This document shows positions 42,982 through 51,272 of a stretch of 64,000 nucleotides of DNA, in pieces. Every line of letters begins with the position of its first letter. The first letter of the stretch is position 1. A program made the translations under genes and the position numbers. Source of the DNA: Cryobacterium mannosilyticum (GTDB lineage Bacteria > Actinomycetota > Actinomycetes > Actinomycetales > Microbacteriaceae); assembly GCF_004402705.1 (NCBI RefSeq), contig NZ_SOFM01000007.1, positions 1-64,000 on the forward strand. The letters are read 5' to 3'. The notes below the pieces were generated by a model, which was given only the letters and a program-made list of their open reading frames with translations, was not told where the DNA came from and did not search any database.

Positions 42982-44655
42982 ATGCCCCCTGAACGCATGC
43001 TCAGCACCGTCACCGACCGGCTTCCCCTCCTGGCCGCGGCAACCGAGCCGGAGGTGCGCCTGCGCAGCCTGCTCCAGGCCAGCCAGTCCGTGGTCGAGCA
43101 GCTGGACCTCTCCGCCGTGCTGCGCCGCATCGTCGACGTCGCGGTCGAACTCGTGGGGGCGCGCTACGGCGCCCTCGGCGTGATCGGGTCGAACGGCGGG
43201 CTCGAACAGTTCATCCACGTCGGCATGCCGGATGGTCTGGCCGAACGGATCGGACACCTGCCGGTCGGCCGAGGTCTGCTCGGGGCTTTGATCGATGACC
43301 CGCAGCCGATCCGTCTGGCCAGGCTCGGAGACGACGACAGGTCGGTCGGCTTCCCGGAGGGACATCCGCCGATGGACGGTTTCCTGGGTGTTCCGGTGCG
43401 AGTTCGCGGAACGGTCTTCGGGAACCTGTATCTGACCGAACCGGCGGCGGGCGCCTTCAGCGGCGAGGACGAGGAACTGCTCAGCGCACTTGCCGCCACC
43501 GCCGGGATCGCGATCGAGAACGCACGCCTGTTCGAGGAGACCCAGCGGCACCAGCGGTGGTCGGCCGGCACCGCCGAGATCAGCGCGGCGCTGTTATCGG
43601 AACGGGCCGACGACCCGCGGGCGCTGCTCGCCGATCGGCTGGCGGCGATCGCGGATGCCGACCTCGTCTGCGTCGTCGTGCCCGGAAGCTCCGAGACACT
43701 CCTGGTCGACACCGCACGAGGCGTGCTCGCCGACCAGGTCCGCGGTCTCGTCTTCCCGGCATCCGCTACGGTGTGCGGGCGGTCGCTGGAAAGCGGCCAG
43801 CCGTTCCTGACCTCCGGCGCGGCCGGGCATCCGGACGGGGCGATCCTGATCGGACCGGCAATGGTGATTCCGCTGCGGACGAGCGGTCGGCCCGACGGGG
43901 TGCTGACGGCGTCACGCCGGGCGGGGCGACCCGGCTTCTCGCCCAGCGAGCTGGAGATGGCAACCGACTTCGTCGCGCAGGCCGGTGTCGCACTCGAACT
44001 GGCCAGAGGCCGGGCGGTGCGGCAGCGGCTGGCCGTACTCGAGGACCGCAGCCGGATAGCACGGGATCTGCACGACCAGGTGATCCAGAGGCTGTTCGCT
44101 GCCGGGCTGGGTCTGCAGGCCATTGCCGGCACGGTTGTCGAGCCGGACCTCAGGAATCGGATCCTCGACCAGGTCACGGCCCTCGATGCCGCCGTCTCCG
44201 AGATCCGGACGGCCGTCTTCGCCCTCTCGGCCCAGATCCACCCCGACCGGCCGTCGGTTCGGCACCGGATCCTCGACCTGCTCGCCGAACTCGGCCCGCT
44301 CTTCGAGAACCCGCCGCGGATCACCTTCTCCGGCCCGATCGACCTGCTCACCCCCGACGCGCTGGCCGACGACCTCGTGGCGGTCCTCCGTGAGGGGCTG
44401 ACCAATGTGCTCCGTCACGCCGAGGCCAGCGAGTCAACGGTGTCCGTCGGGGTTGCCGGCGACACCATCACGGTCGACATCCGTGATGACGGGGTCGGGC
44501 CCCTCGGGGCCGACAGGTCAAGCGGCCTGGCCAATCTGGCGGCGCGTGCCCGGAACTGGCAGGGTGCGCTGTCCCTGACCGCCGTCGACACGGGCGGAAG
44601 CCTGCTTCGATGGAGCGGGCAACTCACCGCCGAACGGGAAGGGCAGGCACAATGA
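42982..44655 (+). CDS. DosS/DevS-like GAF sensor histidine kinase (557 aa)
   Basis: Two GAF domains (about 36-185 and 205-345), then a HisKA_3 kinase domain with phospho-acceptor His364 (IARDLHDQVIQRLFA) and ATPase motifs DDGVG and SGLANLAARA. In GAF-A, SVGFPEGHPPM places His128 at the position of the heme-ligand His149 of mycobacterial DosS, and Tyr150 in VFGNLYLTE is 22 residues on, as is the distal Tyr171. So a heme sensor of O2, NO or CO is likely. AGAGGCGG precedes ATG 42982. The stop overlaps the response regulator start. Confidence 0.9.
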   Translation: MPPERMLSTVTDRLPLLAAATEPEVRLRSLLQASQSVVEQLDLSAVLRRIVDVAVELVGARYGALGVIGSNGGLEQFIHVGMPDGLAERIGHLPVGRGLLGALIDDPQPIRLARLGDDDRSVGFPEGHPPMDGFLGVPVRVRGTVFGNLYLTEPAAGAFSGEDEELLSALAATAGIAIENARLFEETQRHQRWSAGTAEISAALLSERADDPRALLADRLAAIADADLVCVVVPGSSETLLVDTARGVLADQVRGLVFPASATVCGRSLESGQPFLTSGAAGHPDGAILIGPAMVIPLRTSGRPDGVLTASRRAGRPGFSPSELEMATDFVAQAGVALELARGRAVRQRLAVLEDRSRIARDLHDQVIQRLFAAGLGLQAIAGTVVEPDLRNRILDQVTALDAAVSEIRTAVFALSAQIHPDRPSVRHRILDLLAELGPLFENPPRITFSGPIDLLTPDALADDLVAVLREGLTNVLRHAEASESTVSVGVAGDTITVDIRDDGVGPLGADRSSGLANLAARARNWQGALSLTAVDTGGSLLRWSGQLTAEREGQAQ

Positions 44656-45332
44656 TCCGCGTCTTCCTGGTCGACGACCACGAGGTCGTGCGCCGAGGCG
44701 TCGCCGATCTGATCAACGCGGAAGCCGATCTCGAGGTCGTGGGGGAGGCGTCGACGGCCAGGCAGGCGGTGGCGCGGGTCGCCGCGACGCTGCCGGACGT
44801 TGCCGTTCTCGACGTGCGCCTGCCCGACGGCAGCGGGATCGACGTCTGCCGTGCGATCAGGTCGAAGAACCCAACGGTGCAGTGCCTGATCTTCACGGCA
44901 TTCGACGATGACGAGGCCACCTACGCCGCGGTTCTGGCCGGGGCGTCCGGCTACGTGCTCAAGGACATCCGTGGCCAGCGGCTGATCGAGAGCATCCGGC
45001 GGGTCGCCCTGGGCGAGACCCTGGTCACCCGGAAGGTTGCCGCGCACGTGGTCACCGCGCTCGGGACCGATCGGGCCGAACCGGCGGCAACCCTCACCGC
45101 CAGGGAACGCCAGGTCCTCGAACTCATCTCGCGGGGCCTGACCAACCGCCAGATCGGCGAACACCTCGACCTCGCGGAGAAGACGGTCAAGAACTACGTC
45201 TCAGGGCTGCTCGGAAAACTCGGGATGCAGCGGCGCACCCAGGCCGCCGTCTTCGGCGCCGAACTGCACCACCACGAACCGGCCGCCACGGTCCGGAATC
45301 GGTCAGTCGGTCCCGGTACGCTGGCCGAATGA
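44652..45332 (+). CDS. DosR/DevR-like NarL-family response regulator (226 aa)
   Basis: Receiver domain with DD at 8-9 and phospho-acceptor Asp54 (AVLDVRLPDGSG), then a LuxR-type helix-turn-helix: LTARERQVLELISRGLTNRQ, and AEKTVKNYVSGLLGKLGMQRRTQA in two parts, nearly the DevR recognition helix. It starts inside the kinase stop (ATGA) and its stop overlaps the DUF427 start (ATGA), so three genes form one coupled operon. Likely controls the neighbouring universal stress genes. Confidence 0.92.
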   Translation: MIRVFLVDDHEVVRRGVADLINAEADLEVVGEASTARQAVARVAATLPDVAVLDVRLPDGSGIDVCRAIRSKNPTVQCLIFTAFDDDEATYAAVLAGASGYVLKDIRGQRLIESIRRVALGETLVTRKVAAHVVTALGTDRAEPAATLTARERQVLELISRGLTNRQIGEHLDLAEKTVKNYVSGLLGKLGMQRRTQAAVFGAELHHHEPAATVRNRSVGPGTLAE

Positions 45333-45832
45333 AACCAGAGCGTATTGTGCCGGTCGTTCCCGGCCCCGGGCAGGAGTCGGTCTGGGACTACCCGCGTCCG
45401 CCCCGCATCGAGCGGAGCACCGAGCAGGTGGTGGTCCTGCTGGGCGGCACCGTCATCGCGGACACGTCCGACGCCGTGCGGGTTCTCGAAACCAGCCACC
45501 CGCCGGTCTACTACCTGCCGCGAACGGCGTTCCGCCCGGGCAGCCTGGTGCCCGCCGACGGGCGGTCGATCTGCGAGTACAAGGGCCAGGCTGCCTACCT
45601 GACCGTGATCGCGCCCGGCCGGCGCGAGGAGGCCGCGGCCTGGACCTACCCGTCGCCGTGGAGCGGCTATGAGGAACTCGCCGACCGGGTGGCCGTCTAC
45701 CCGGGCCGGATGGACTCGTGCACCGTGGACGGTGAGGTCGTGCAAGCGCAACCCGGGGACTTCTACGGCGGCTGGATCACCTCTCGGGTGGTCGGTCCGT
45801 TCAAAGGTGCGCCTGGCACGCTCGGCTGGTGA
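45329..45832 (+). CDS. DUF427 family protein (167 aa)
   Basis: The DUF427 fold: SVWDYPRPPRIERS, VLLGGTVIADT, PPVYYLPRTAF, CEYKGQAAYLTV, WTYPSPW, AVYPGRMDSCTVDGE and the ending FYGGW. Two such domains occur in some relatives; here one. Function is not established. Its coupling to the response regulator suggests a stress-linked role. Confidence 0.9.
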   Translation: MKPERIVPVVPGPGQESVWDYPRPPRIERSTEQVVVLLGGTVIADTSDAVRVLETSHPPVYYLPRTAFRPGSLVPADGRSICEYKGQAAYLTVIAPGRREEAAAWTYPSPWSGYEELADRVAVYPGRMDSCTVDGEVVQAQPGDFYGGWITSRVVGPFKGAPGTLGW

Positions 45833-45904
45833 GCTCCCTGACCGGGAACTGCCGGCCGCGGCGCCCGGCGCTCCATTCGCCGAACAGACCTGAGCATTCT
45901 TCGA

Positions 45905-45910
45905 TACAAT
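45905..45910 (+). promoter_or_regulatory. -10 hexamer TACAAT, leaderless start at 45917
   Basis: TACAAT ends six bases before ATG 45917, so transcription would start at or next to the start codon. No ribosome site is seen. Confidence 0.45.
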
Positions 45911-45916
45911 GCGGCC

Positions 45917-46261
45917 ATGCCCGAGTTCGCCTCGCCGGGGCAGGATCCCCTCGCACCTCCCGGCACTGACGGCGCAGGCCCGGATCCGGCCGGCCCTGCA
46001 CAGCCCGGCCCTGCCCAGCCTTCCCTGGCTGCCGCTGGTGGTCCCAGCGGTGCATCGGGGGAGACCTCGACTGCCGGACCGCCCACAACGGGATCTCATC
46101 CCGTGCTCCCGGCCGGCGTGGACGAGGACCTGCCGGACGACGCCGACGATGTGGCGGTCGGGGTCCCGCCGCCGCGAGCCAGTGCACGGGTTGAACCGGA
46201 AGAGACCGTGTTCCAGGGCGCGCTGCGCCGGGGGCTTCGCCGCTGGTGGCCGCCGCGTTGA
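45917..46261 (+). CDS. hypothetical Pro/Ala-rich protein (114 aa)
   Basis: A low-complexity protein, rich in Pro, Ala and Gly in the first 60 residues, acidic in the middle (DEDLPDDADDVAVG) and ending in a basic aromatic tail (ALRRGLRRWWPPR). I do not recognise a family. Support for expression comes from a TACAAT hexamer exactly six bases before the ATG, as at several other genes of this window. A longer frame on the other strand (45801-46508) overlaps neighbouring genes and looks like a shadow. Confidence 0.4.
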   Translation: MPEFASPGQDPLAPPGTDGAGPDPAGPAQPGPAQPSLAAAGGPSGASGETSTAGPPTTGSHPVLPAGVDEDLPDDADDVAVGVPPPRASARVEPEETVFQGALRRGLRRWWPPR

Positions 46262-46329
46262 GACGCCGACCTCCCGCCCGGCCGCGCATCGGGCGGCTCA
46301 GCCGGAAGGCGGCTGAGCTCGGCCGACGG

Positions 46330-46335
46330 TAGGCT
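46330..46335 (+). promoter_or_regulatory. -10 hexamer TAGGCT, leaderless start of the Nif3-like gene
   Basis: TAGGCT ends six bases before GTG 46342; no ribosome site lies between. Confidence 0.45.
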
Positions 46336-46341
46336 GGCGAC

Positions 46342-47163
46342 GTGTCATTCTCGCTCGCCGCAGTCACCCGCACCGTCCACGAATTGTGGCCGCTGGCCGG
46401 GGCAGAAGGCTGGGACGCGCCCGGCCTGGCCAGCGGTGATCCGGCGCGCGGCATCGACGCCATCCACCTCGCGGTCGACGCCGTGGCGATCACGGTCGAC
46501 GAGGCCATCGAATCCGGTGCCGACCTGCTCCTGGTTCACCACCCCTTGCTCCTCCGCGGGGTCACATCCGTTGCCGCCGACCGGTACAAGGGAGCACTCC
46601 TCAGCCGTCTGATCCGGGCGGATTGTGCGCTGCTCGCCGCGCACACCAACGCGGACGTCGTCGCCGACGGTGTTTCGGACATCCTGGCCCGCCGCCTCGG
46701 CCTCGTCGACAGCCGGCCGATCACAGAAGGGTCGACGCCTGGAACGGGCATCGGACGCGTGGGACGGCTGGAACACCCGACCACGCTGGGCGGGCTGGCT
46801 CGCCGGGTCGCTGATCTGCTGCCCGCCACCGCCTCGGGCGTGCGGGTGTCCGGCGACTACGGCAGCACGGTGGAGACCGTGTCCGTGTGCGGCGGCGCCG
46901 GGGACTCGCTCCTAGGCACCCCTGGAGTGGTCGGAAGCGATGTCTACATCACCGCGGACCTGCGGCACCACCCGGCGTCCGAGGCTCGCGAACAGGCCCT
47001 CCTCAACGGAAACACGCCGGCGCTGATGGACGTGTCACACTGGGCCAGCGAATGGCTGTGGCTGGACACCGCGGCAGATGCCCTCCGGGCGAAGCTGCCC
47101 GGAGTCCGCGTGACCATCAGCGACCTGCGCACCGATCCGTGGGACTTCGTCATCGTGCAGTAA
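46342..47163 (+). CDS. Nif3-like dinuclear metal-centre protein (273 aa)
   Basis: The Nif3/YbgI family, which forms hexameric rings with a two-metal site. Metal ligands are in DLLLVHHPLLLRG, AAHTNADV and near the C-terminus in DVSHWASE. Some members act as GTP cyclohydrolase I type 2-like or hydrolytic enzymes, but the general role is unclear. It is followed by the zinc-ribbon protein gene, a conserved pairing in Actinobacteria. Start GTG 46342. Confidence 0.92.
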   Translation: MSFSLAAVTRTVHELWPLAGAEGWDAPGLASGDPARGIDAIHLAVDAVAITVDEAIESGADLLLVHHPLLLRGVTSVAADRYKGALLSRLIRADCALLAAHTNADVVADGVSDILARRLGLVDSRPITEGSTPGTGIGRVGRLEHPTTLGGLARRVADLLPATASGVRVSGDYGSTVETVSVCGGAGDSLLGTPGVVGSDVYITADLRHHPASEAREQALLNGNTPALMDVSHWASEWLWLDTAADALRAKLPGVRVTISDLRTDPWDFVIVQ

Positions 47164-47233
47164 CCTGCCCAGAACTCACCATTCCGTTCCAACTCAATAC
47201 CGCAAGCCCAATACCCCGAAGGTCAGGACACAA

Positions 47234-47971
47234 GTGAAGGCATCTCCAGCAGAACAGAAGGAGCTTCTCCGGCTTCAGGCCCTCGACATCAGGCTGCAGC
47301 AGGTCGAGCACCAGACGAAGGCGCTTCCACAGCACGCCGAGCTCAAGGAACTCGCCGTCACCGCGGACAAGACGCGGATGACCCTCGGCACCCGCAGCGG
47401 CGCCGTGGAAGACATCCGAATCGAACTGCGACGGATCGAGTCGGATGTCGACGTGGTCGAGAAGCGGATCGCACGGGACTCCGACCGGGTTCAGCACACC
47501 TCCTCGGTGAAGGACGTGCAGGCGCTCGAGACCGAGCTCACCGCGCTCCGCAAACGTCTCCTGGCGCTCGAGGAGATCGAGATCGCCGTCATGGAACGGC
47601 TCGAGGAGGCGGAGGCCGCCGTCGCTGAGGTGGAGGCTGAACGCGACGCGATCGCCGCCCGGGTCGCCGAAGCCGAGCAGGCTCGGGACCTGAGCCTCGC
47701 CGACCTGAACCGTCAGCTCGGTGAGTTGCGCCGGGACCGTGCGGCCATCGCCGGCAGCATCACCGACGAGCTGGCGGCGCTCTACGAGAAGCGGTTCGTG
47801 TCGGGGCGCGGCAACGCGGCGGCCCTGTTGCGAGCCCGCACCTGCAGCGGTTGCACGATGACCCTGACCGGCAGCGACCTGGATGCCGTCCGCTCCTCGC
47901 CGGCCGACGAGGTGCTGTTCTGCCCGGACTGCGGCGCGATCCTCGTGCGCACGGAGGAGTCCGGGATCTGA
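47234..47971 (+). CDS. coiled-coil protein with C4 zinc ribbon (245 aa)
   Basis: A long coiled coil (about residues 5-180, heptad-rich in Glu, Arg, Leu and Ala), then a zinc ribbon with CSGCTM and CPDCG about 25 residues apart. This is the CT398/DUF164-like family, proposed to bind nucleic acid or secretion partners; function in Actinobacteria is unknown. GTG 47234 follows AGGTCAGGA. It ends 32 bases before RNase P RNA. Confidence 0.9.
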   Translation: MKASPAEQKELLRLQALDIRLQQVEHQTKALPQHAELKELAVTADKTRMTLGTRSGAVEDIRIELRRIESDVDVVEKRIARDSDRVQHTSSVKDVQALETELTALRKRLLALEEIEIAVMERLEEAEAAVAEVEAERDAIAARVAEAEQARDLSLADLNRQLGELRRDRAAIAGSITDELAALYEKRFVSGRGNAAALLRARTCSGCTMTLTGSDLDAVRSSPADEVLFCPDCGAILVRTEESGI

Positions 47972-47988
47972 GTCGCCGTCCGCCCCTG

Positions 47989-47994
47989 TAGGAT
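47989..47994 (+). promoter_or_regulatory. -10 hexamer (TAGGAT) of rnpB
   Basis: TAGGAT lies nine bases before the first paired base of the RNase P RNA, a suitable place for its promoter. Confidence 0.4.
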
Positions 47995-48003
47995 TGACTC
48001 TCG

Positions 48004-48382
48004 GAATGGGTCGGCAAGACGGTCGCGACATCCGGTGCCGCAGGGCAACGGATGGCGAGGAACGTCCGGGCTCCACAGAGCAGGGCGGTGGGTAACACCC
48101 ACCCGGGGCAACCCGCGAGACAGTGCCACAGAAAGTAGACCGCCACCGGCTTCGGCCGGAGGTAAGGGTGAAACGGTGGTGTAAGAGACCACCAGAGGCC
48201 AGGGTGACCTGGTCGGCTTGGTAAACCTCGTCCGGAGCAAGGTCAGACAGGAAACGTCAAGGCGGCTCGCCGAGTTTCCGGGTAGACCGCTAGAGGGCTG
48301 CGGCAACGTAGTCCCCAGATAGATGACCGTCCATGGTGCTTCGCGCACCGGGACAGAACCCGGCGTATCAGCCGGCCCATTC
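48004..48382 (+). ncRNA. rnpB: RNase P RNA component, bacterial type A
   Basis: The ribozyme that matures tRNA 5' ends. The universal blocks are present: GAGGAACGTCCGGGCTCCA, CAGGGCGGTGGGTAACACCC, GACAGTGCCACAGAAAG and AGATAGATGACCG near the 3' end. The ends are set by pairing of GAATGGGTCGGC (48004-48015) with GCCGGCCCATTC (48371-48382), helix P1 with one G-U pair. About 379 nt, in the normal range. Confidence 0.96.
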
Positions 48383-48446
48383 CCCTACTTCGCCCGGTCT
48401 GCAGGGACCAGGCAGGTCCGTCAGCGGCGGAGCCACGGCCTCAGCC

Positions 48447-49211
48447 TCAGGCGCGGTTCTTGACGGCGAGAGCGGCCGCGCCGAGGATGCCGGCGTTGTT
48501 CCGGTGGACCGCGGGGATGATCGGTGTCTTCAGGTTCAGCAGTGGCAGGAACTGCTGGTGGTGCTTGGATACGCCGCCGCCGACGATGAAGAGGTCGGGG
48601 GAGAAGAGAGCCTCGAGCGTCGAATAGTACTTCTGCAGGCGGCCGGCCCACTTCTCCCAGCTCAGGTCTTCCCGCTCCTTGGCGGAGTACGCCGCCCTGG
48701 TCTCATAGTCGACGCCGTCGATCTGCAGGTGTCCGAGCTCCGTGTTCGGCACCAGGATGCCGTCGTTGAGCAGAGCGGTTCCGACGCCCGTCCCGAGAGT
48801 GGTCAGGATGACGACCCCGGGGACGCCCTTGGCGGCTCCGAATTGAGACTCGGCGTAACCGGCGGCATCCGCGTCGTTGACGAAGTGGATGGGGTGGCCG
48901 AGTCCCTTCTCGAACAGCTTCTCCGCGGCGAGGCCGATCCACTTGTCGGAGACGTTCGCCGCCGACATGGTGTGGCCGTTCTTGACGATGGCGGGGAAGC
49001 AGATCCCGACGGGGAGGTCGGGGGCCGCGGCCTTGTCGGAGACGGTCTTCAGCAGGTCCTTCACCGTGTCGACGATGTCCGCCGGACGACCGCCCTTCGG
49101 CGTGGGCAGCTTCACCCGATCGGAGAGGAGCGTGCCGGTCGACAGGTCGACCACCGCACCCTTGATTCCGGTGCCGCCGATGTCGATGCCGATTGCCGTG
49201 GTTGAACTCAT
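48447..49211 (-). CDS. ppgK: polyphosphate glucokinase (254 aa)
   Basis: A ROK-family kinase that phosphorylates glucose using polyphosphate or ATP. Phosphate-binding GIDIGGTGIKGAVVD near the N-terminus, FVNDADAAGYAE with the catalytic Asp, LTTLGTGVGTALL, ELGHLQ and the basic lysine/arginine-rich stretches match PPGK of Actinobacteria. It shares a direction with map, 16 bases downstream of it. Confidence 0.94.
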   Translation of the reverse strand: MSSTTAIGIDIGGTGIKGAVVDLSTGTLLSDRVKLPTPKGGRPADIVDTVKDLLKTVSDKAAAPDLPVGICFPAIVKNGHTMSAANVSDKWIGLAAEKLFEKGLGHPIHFVNDADAAGYAESQFGAAKGVPGVVILTTLGTGVGTALLNDGILVPNTELGHLQIDGVDYETRAAYSAKEREDLSWEKWAGRLQKYYSTLEALFSPDLFIVGGGVSKHHQQFLPLLNLKTPIIPAVHRNNAGILGAAALAVKNRA

Positions 49212-49227
49212 GGTTAGAACCTACCGG

Positions 49228-50094
49228 TTAGGGAAGCGTCAGGATCTCGGCACCGGTCTCGGTGACGACGAGGGTGTGCTCGAATTGCGCGGTGATGCTC
49301 TTGTCCTTGGTGGTGACGGTCCAGTCGTCGGCCCACATGTCCCAATCGGGCGAACCCAGGGTGAGCATCGGTTCGATCGTGAACACCATGCCGACCTCCA
49401 TCACGGTGTCATAGACGGGCGCGGAGTCGTAGTGCGGGATGATCAACCCGGAGTGGAAGGCCTCGCCGACGCCGTGTCCCGTGAAATCGCGCACGACGCC
49501 GTAATCGAAGCGCTTGGCGTAGGACTCGATGGTGCGGCCGATCACATTGACCTGGCGGCCGGGGGCTACGGCCTTGATGCCGCGCGCGAGGGCCTCGCGA
49601 GTGCGTTCGACGAGCAGGGTGACCTCGTCGCTGGCCTGGCCGACGATGAACGTCACGTTCGTGTCCCCGTGCACGCCGTTCTTGAAGGCGGTGATGTCGA
49701 TGTTGACGAGGTCGCCCTCCTCCAGCACGGTCGTGTCGGGGATGCCGTGGCAGATCACCTCGTTGACTGAACTGCACAGCGACTTCGGGTACCCGCGGTA
49801 GCCGAGCGTCGACGGGTAGGCGTCGTGGGCGACCAGGAAGTCGTGGCCGACCGCGTCGAGCTGTTCGGTGGTGACCCCGGGACGGATCGCCCGCCCGACC
49901 GCTTCAATCGCCCGGGCCGCGATCCGGCCGGACTCGCGGATGAGTTCGATCTTCTCCGCGGAATAGACGTCCGACCCGGTGAATCGGGCCGGTGATTCCT
50001 TCCCGACGTATTCCGGGCGGGTGATGTGGCGGGGCACGGGACGGGTCGGGGACACCGTTCCGGGGAGCAGGTGACCGATGGAATCCTTAGGCAT
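49228..50094 (-). CDS. map: methionine aminopeptidase, type I (288 aa)
   Basis: Removes the initiator methionine. Metal ligands are visible in GDLVNIDITAFKNGVHGDTN, GHGVGEAFHSG, FTIEPML and FEHTLVVTE. The N-terminal extension of about 45 residues is usual for actinobacterial MetAP. ATG 50094 has no ribosome site but lies seven bases after a TAAGCT hexamer, suggesting a leaderless message. Confidence 0.95.
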   Translation of the reverse strand: MPKDSIGHLLPGTVSPTRPVPRHITRPEYVGKESPARFTGSDVYSAEKIELIRESGRIAARAIEAVGRAIRPGVTTEQLDAVGHDFLVAHDAYPSTLGYRGYPKSLCSSVNEVICHGIPDTTVLEEGDLVNIDITAFKNGVHGDTNVTFIVGQASDEVTLLVERTREALARGIKAVAPGRQVNVIGRTIESYAKRFDYGVVRDFTGHGVGEAFHSGLIIPHYDSAPVYDTVMEVGMVFTIEPMLTLGSPDWDMWADDWTVTTKDKSITAQFEHTLVVTETGAEILTLP

Positions 50095-50107
50095 AGGATC
50101 AAGCTTA
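50094..50107. promoter_or_regulatory. overlapping divergent leaderless promoters of map and the SPOR-like gene
   Basis: TAGGAT (50094-50099) stands seven bases before the plus ATG 50107, and on the other strand TAAGCT (50107-50102) stands seven bases before the map ATG 50094. Each -10 hexamer overlaps the start codon of the opposite gene. Confidence 0.5.
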
Positions 50108-50295
50108 TGTCCGAAGATGAGCGAGAGCAGTTCTGGTACAACATGCGCACCGGCGCGGTCGAACAGGGTTTCGAGTCCCCGTCCGTCGACCGGGTCGGCC
50201 CGTTCGCGACCCGGGAGGAGGCGTCCCACGCGCTGGAGAAGCTGCGGGCGAACAGCGCCAAGTGGGCCGCCGACGATGCGGCCGAAGGGCGCTAA
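50107..50295 (+). CDS. small SPOR-like protein (62 aa)
   Basis: A 62-aa acidic protein, EQFWYNMRTGAVEQG, then RVGPFATREEASHALEKL, which resembles one repeat of a SPOR-type fold (RVGPF, EA..AL). Short proteins of this kind lie opposite map in many Actinobacteria. Function unknown. Its start is 12 bases from the map start, and its stop is three bases from the panB stop. Confidence 0.8.
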   Translation: MSEDEREQFWYNMRTGAVEQGFESPSVDRVGPFATREEASHALEKLRANSAKWAADDAAEGR

Positions 50296-50298
50296 CGC

Positions 50299-51171
50299 CT
50301 ATTCGTAGCTGTGCTCAGGGCCCGGGTACGCGCCGGTCTGGACGTCGTCCTTGAACCGGTGCACGGCATCCGTCAGCACGCTGCGCACGTTCGCGTACTG
50401 GCGCACGAACCTCGGCACCCGGCCGTCGGTCATTCCGGCGAAGTCGGTCCAGACCAGAAGCTGGCCGTCGACGTCCGGGCCGGCACCGACACCGATGGTC
50501 GGGATCTCCAGCCGCGCGGTGACCTTCGCGGCAACGGTCGCCGGAACCATCTCGAGGACCACGGCGAAGGCACCGGCCTCCTGCACGGCCAGAGCGTCCT
50601 CGATCAGGCGCTCGGCGTCGTCCCCACGCCCCTGGATGATGTGCCCGCCGAGGCCGTGCTCGCTCTGCGGGGTGAAACCGACATGCCCCATCACCGGGAT
50701 GCCGCTCGACACGATGCGTTTGATCTGCTTGTAGCTGCGAACCCCGCCTTCCAGCTTCACGGCGTGGGCCTGGGCCTCTTTCATGAAGCGGACGGCCGTG
50801 TGCAGCGCCTCGGTTTGGCCGGTCTCGTATGAGCCGAACGGCATGTCCGCGACGACGAGGGCGCGGGTGACGGCGCGAGCCACGGCGCGGGTGAGCGGGA
50901 TGAGTTCGTCGACTGTCACCGGGAGGGTCGTCTCGTAGCCGAACACGTTGTTGCCCGCGGAGTCGCCGACCAGGAGGAAGTCGATCCCGGCCGCGTCGAA
51001 GATCTGCGCCGTGAGCATGTCGTAGCTGGTCAGGCCGGTAATCGGGATGCCCTGTTGCTTGGCGTTGTGGAAGTGCCTGGTTCGCACCCGTTTGGGTCCG
51101 GCTGGCGCCGGGACAAACGGGTTCTGCGTGGTGACGGCTGCTGGCACGTCGGACGAGGTCGGCTCTGGCAT
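50299..51171 (-). CDS. panB: 3-methyl-2-oxobutanoate hydroxymethyltransferase (290 aa)
   Basis: First committed step of pantothenate (and so CoA) synthesis. Signature elements: ITGLTSYDMLTAQIFDAAG, VGDSAGNNVFGYETTLPVT, VKLEGGV, PVMGHVGFTPQS and IPTIGVGAGPDVDGQLLVW. Normal length with a short N-terminal extension. ATG 51171 has TACACT six bases upstream. Confidence 0.96.
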   Translation of the reverse strand: MPEPTSSDVPAAVTTQNPFVPAPAGPKRVRTRHFHNAKQQGIPITGLTSYDMLTAQIFDAAGIDFLLVGDSAGNNVFGYETTLPVTVDELIPLTRAVARAVTRALVVADMPFGSYETGQTEALHTAVRFMKEAQAHAVKLEGGVRSYKQIKRIVSSGIPVMGHVGFTPQSEHGLGGHIIQGRGDDAERLIEDALAVQEAGAFAVVLEMVPATVAAKVTARLEIPTIGVGAGPDVDGQLLVWTDFAGMTDGRVPRFVRQYANVRSVLTDAVHRFKDDVQTGAYPGPEHSYE

Positions 51172-51177
51172 GCCTCA

Positions 51178-51183
51178 AGTGTA
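51178..51183 (-). promoter_or_regulatory. -10 hexamer TACACT, leaderless start of panB
   Basis: On the minus strand TACACT ends six bases before ATG 51171, with no ribosome site between. Confidence 0.4.
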
Positions 51184-51272
51184 GTCAGAGCGGCATTCGG
51201 GCGGTCGGCGGCCCGTTTCACCCCGGATGCGACGCCAGCCAGTAACCTAGGGAGCAACAAGAAGGGGCGTGA

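Noticed and set aside
45801..46508. A 235-codon minus-strand frame over the hypothetical gene 45917 and the Nif3-like start
   Set aside because: It overlaps well supported genes on the other strand, has no domain and reads as low-complexity Ala/Arg/Pro.
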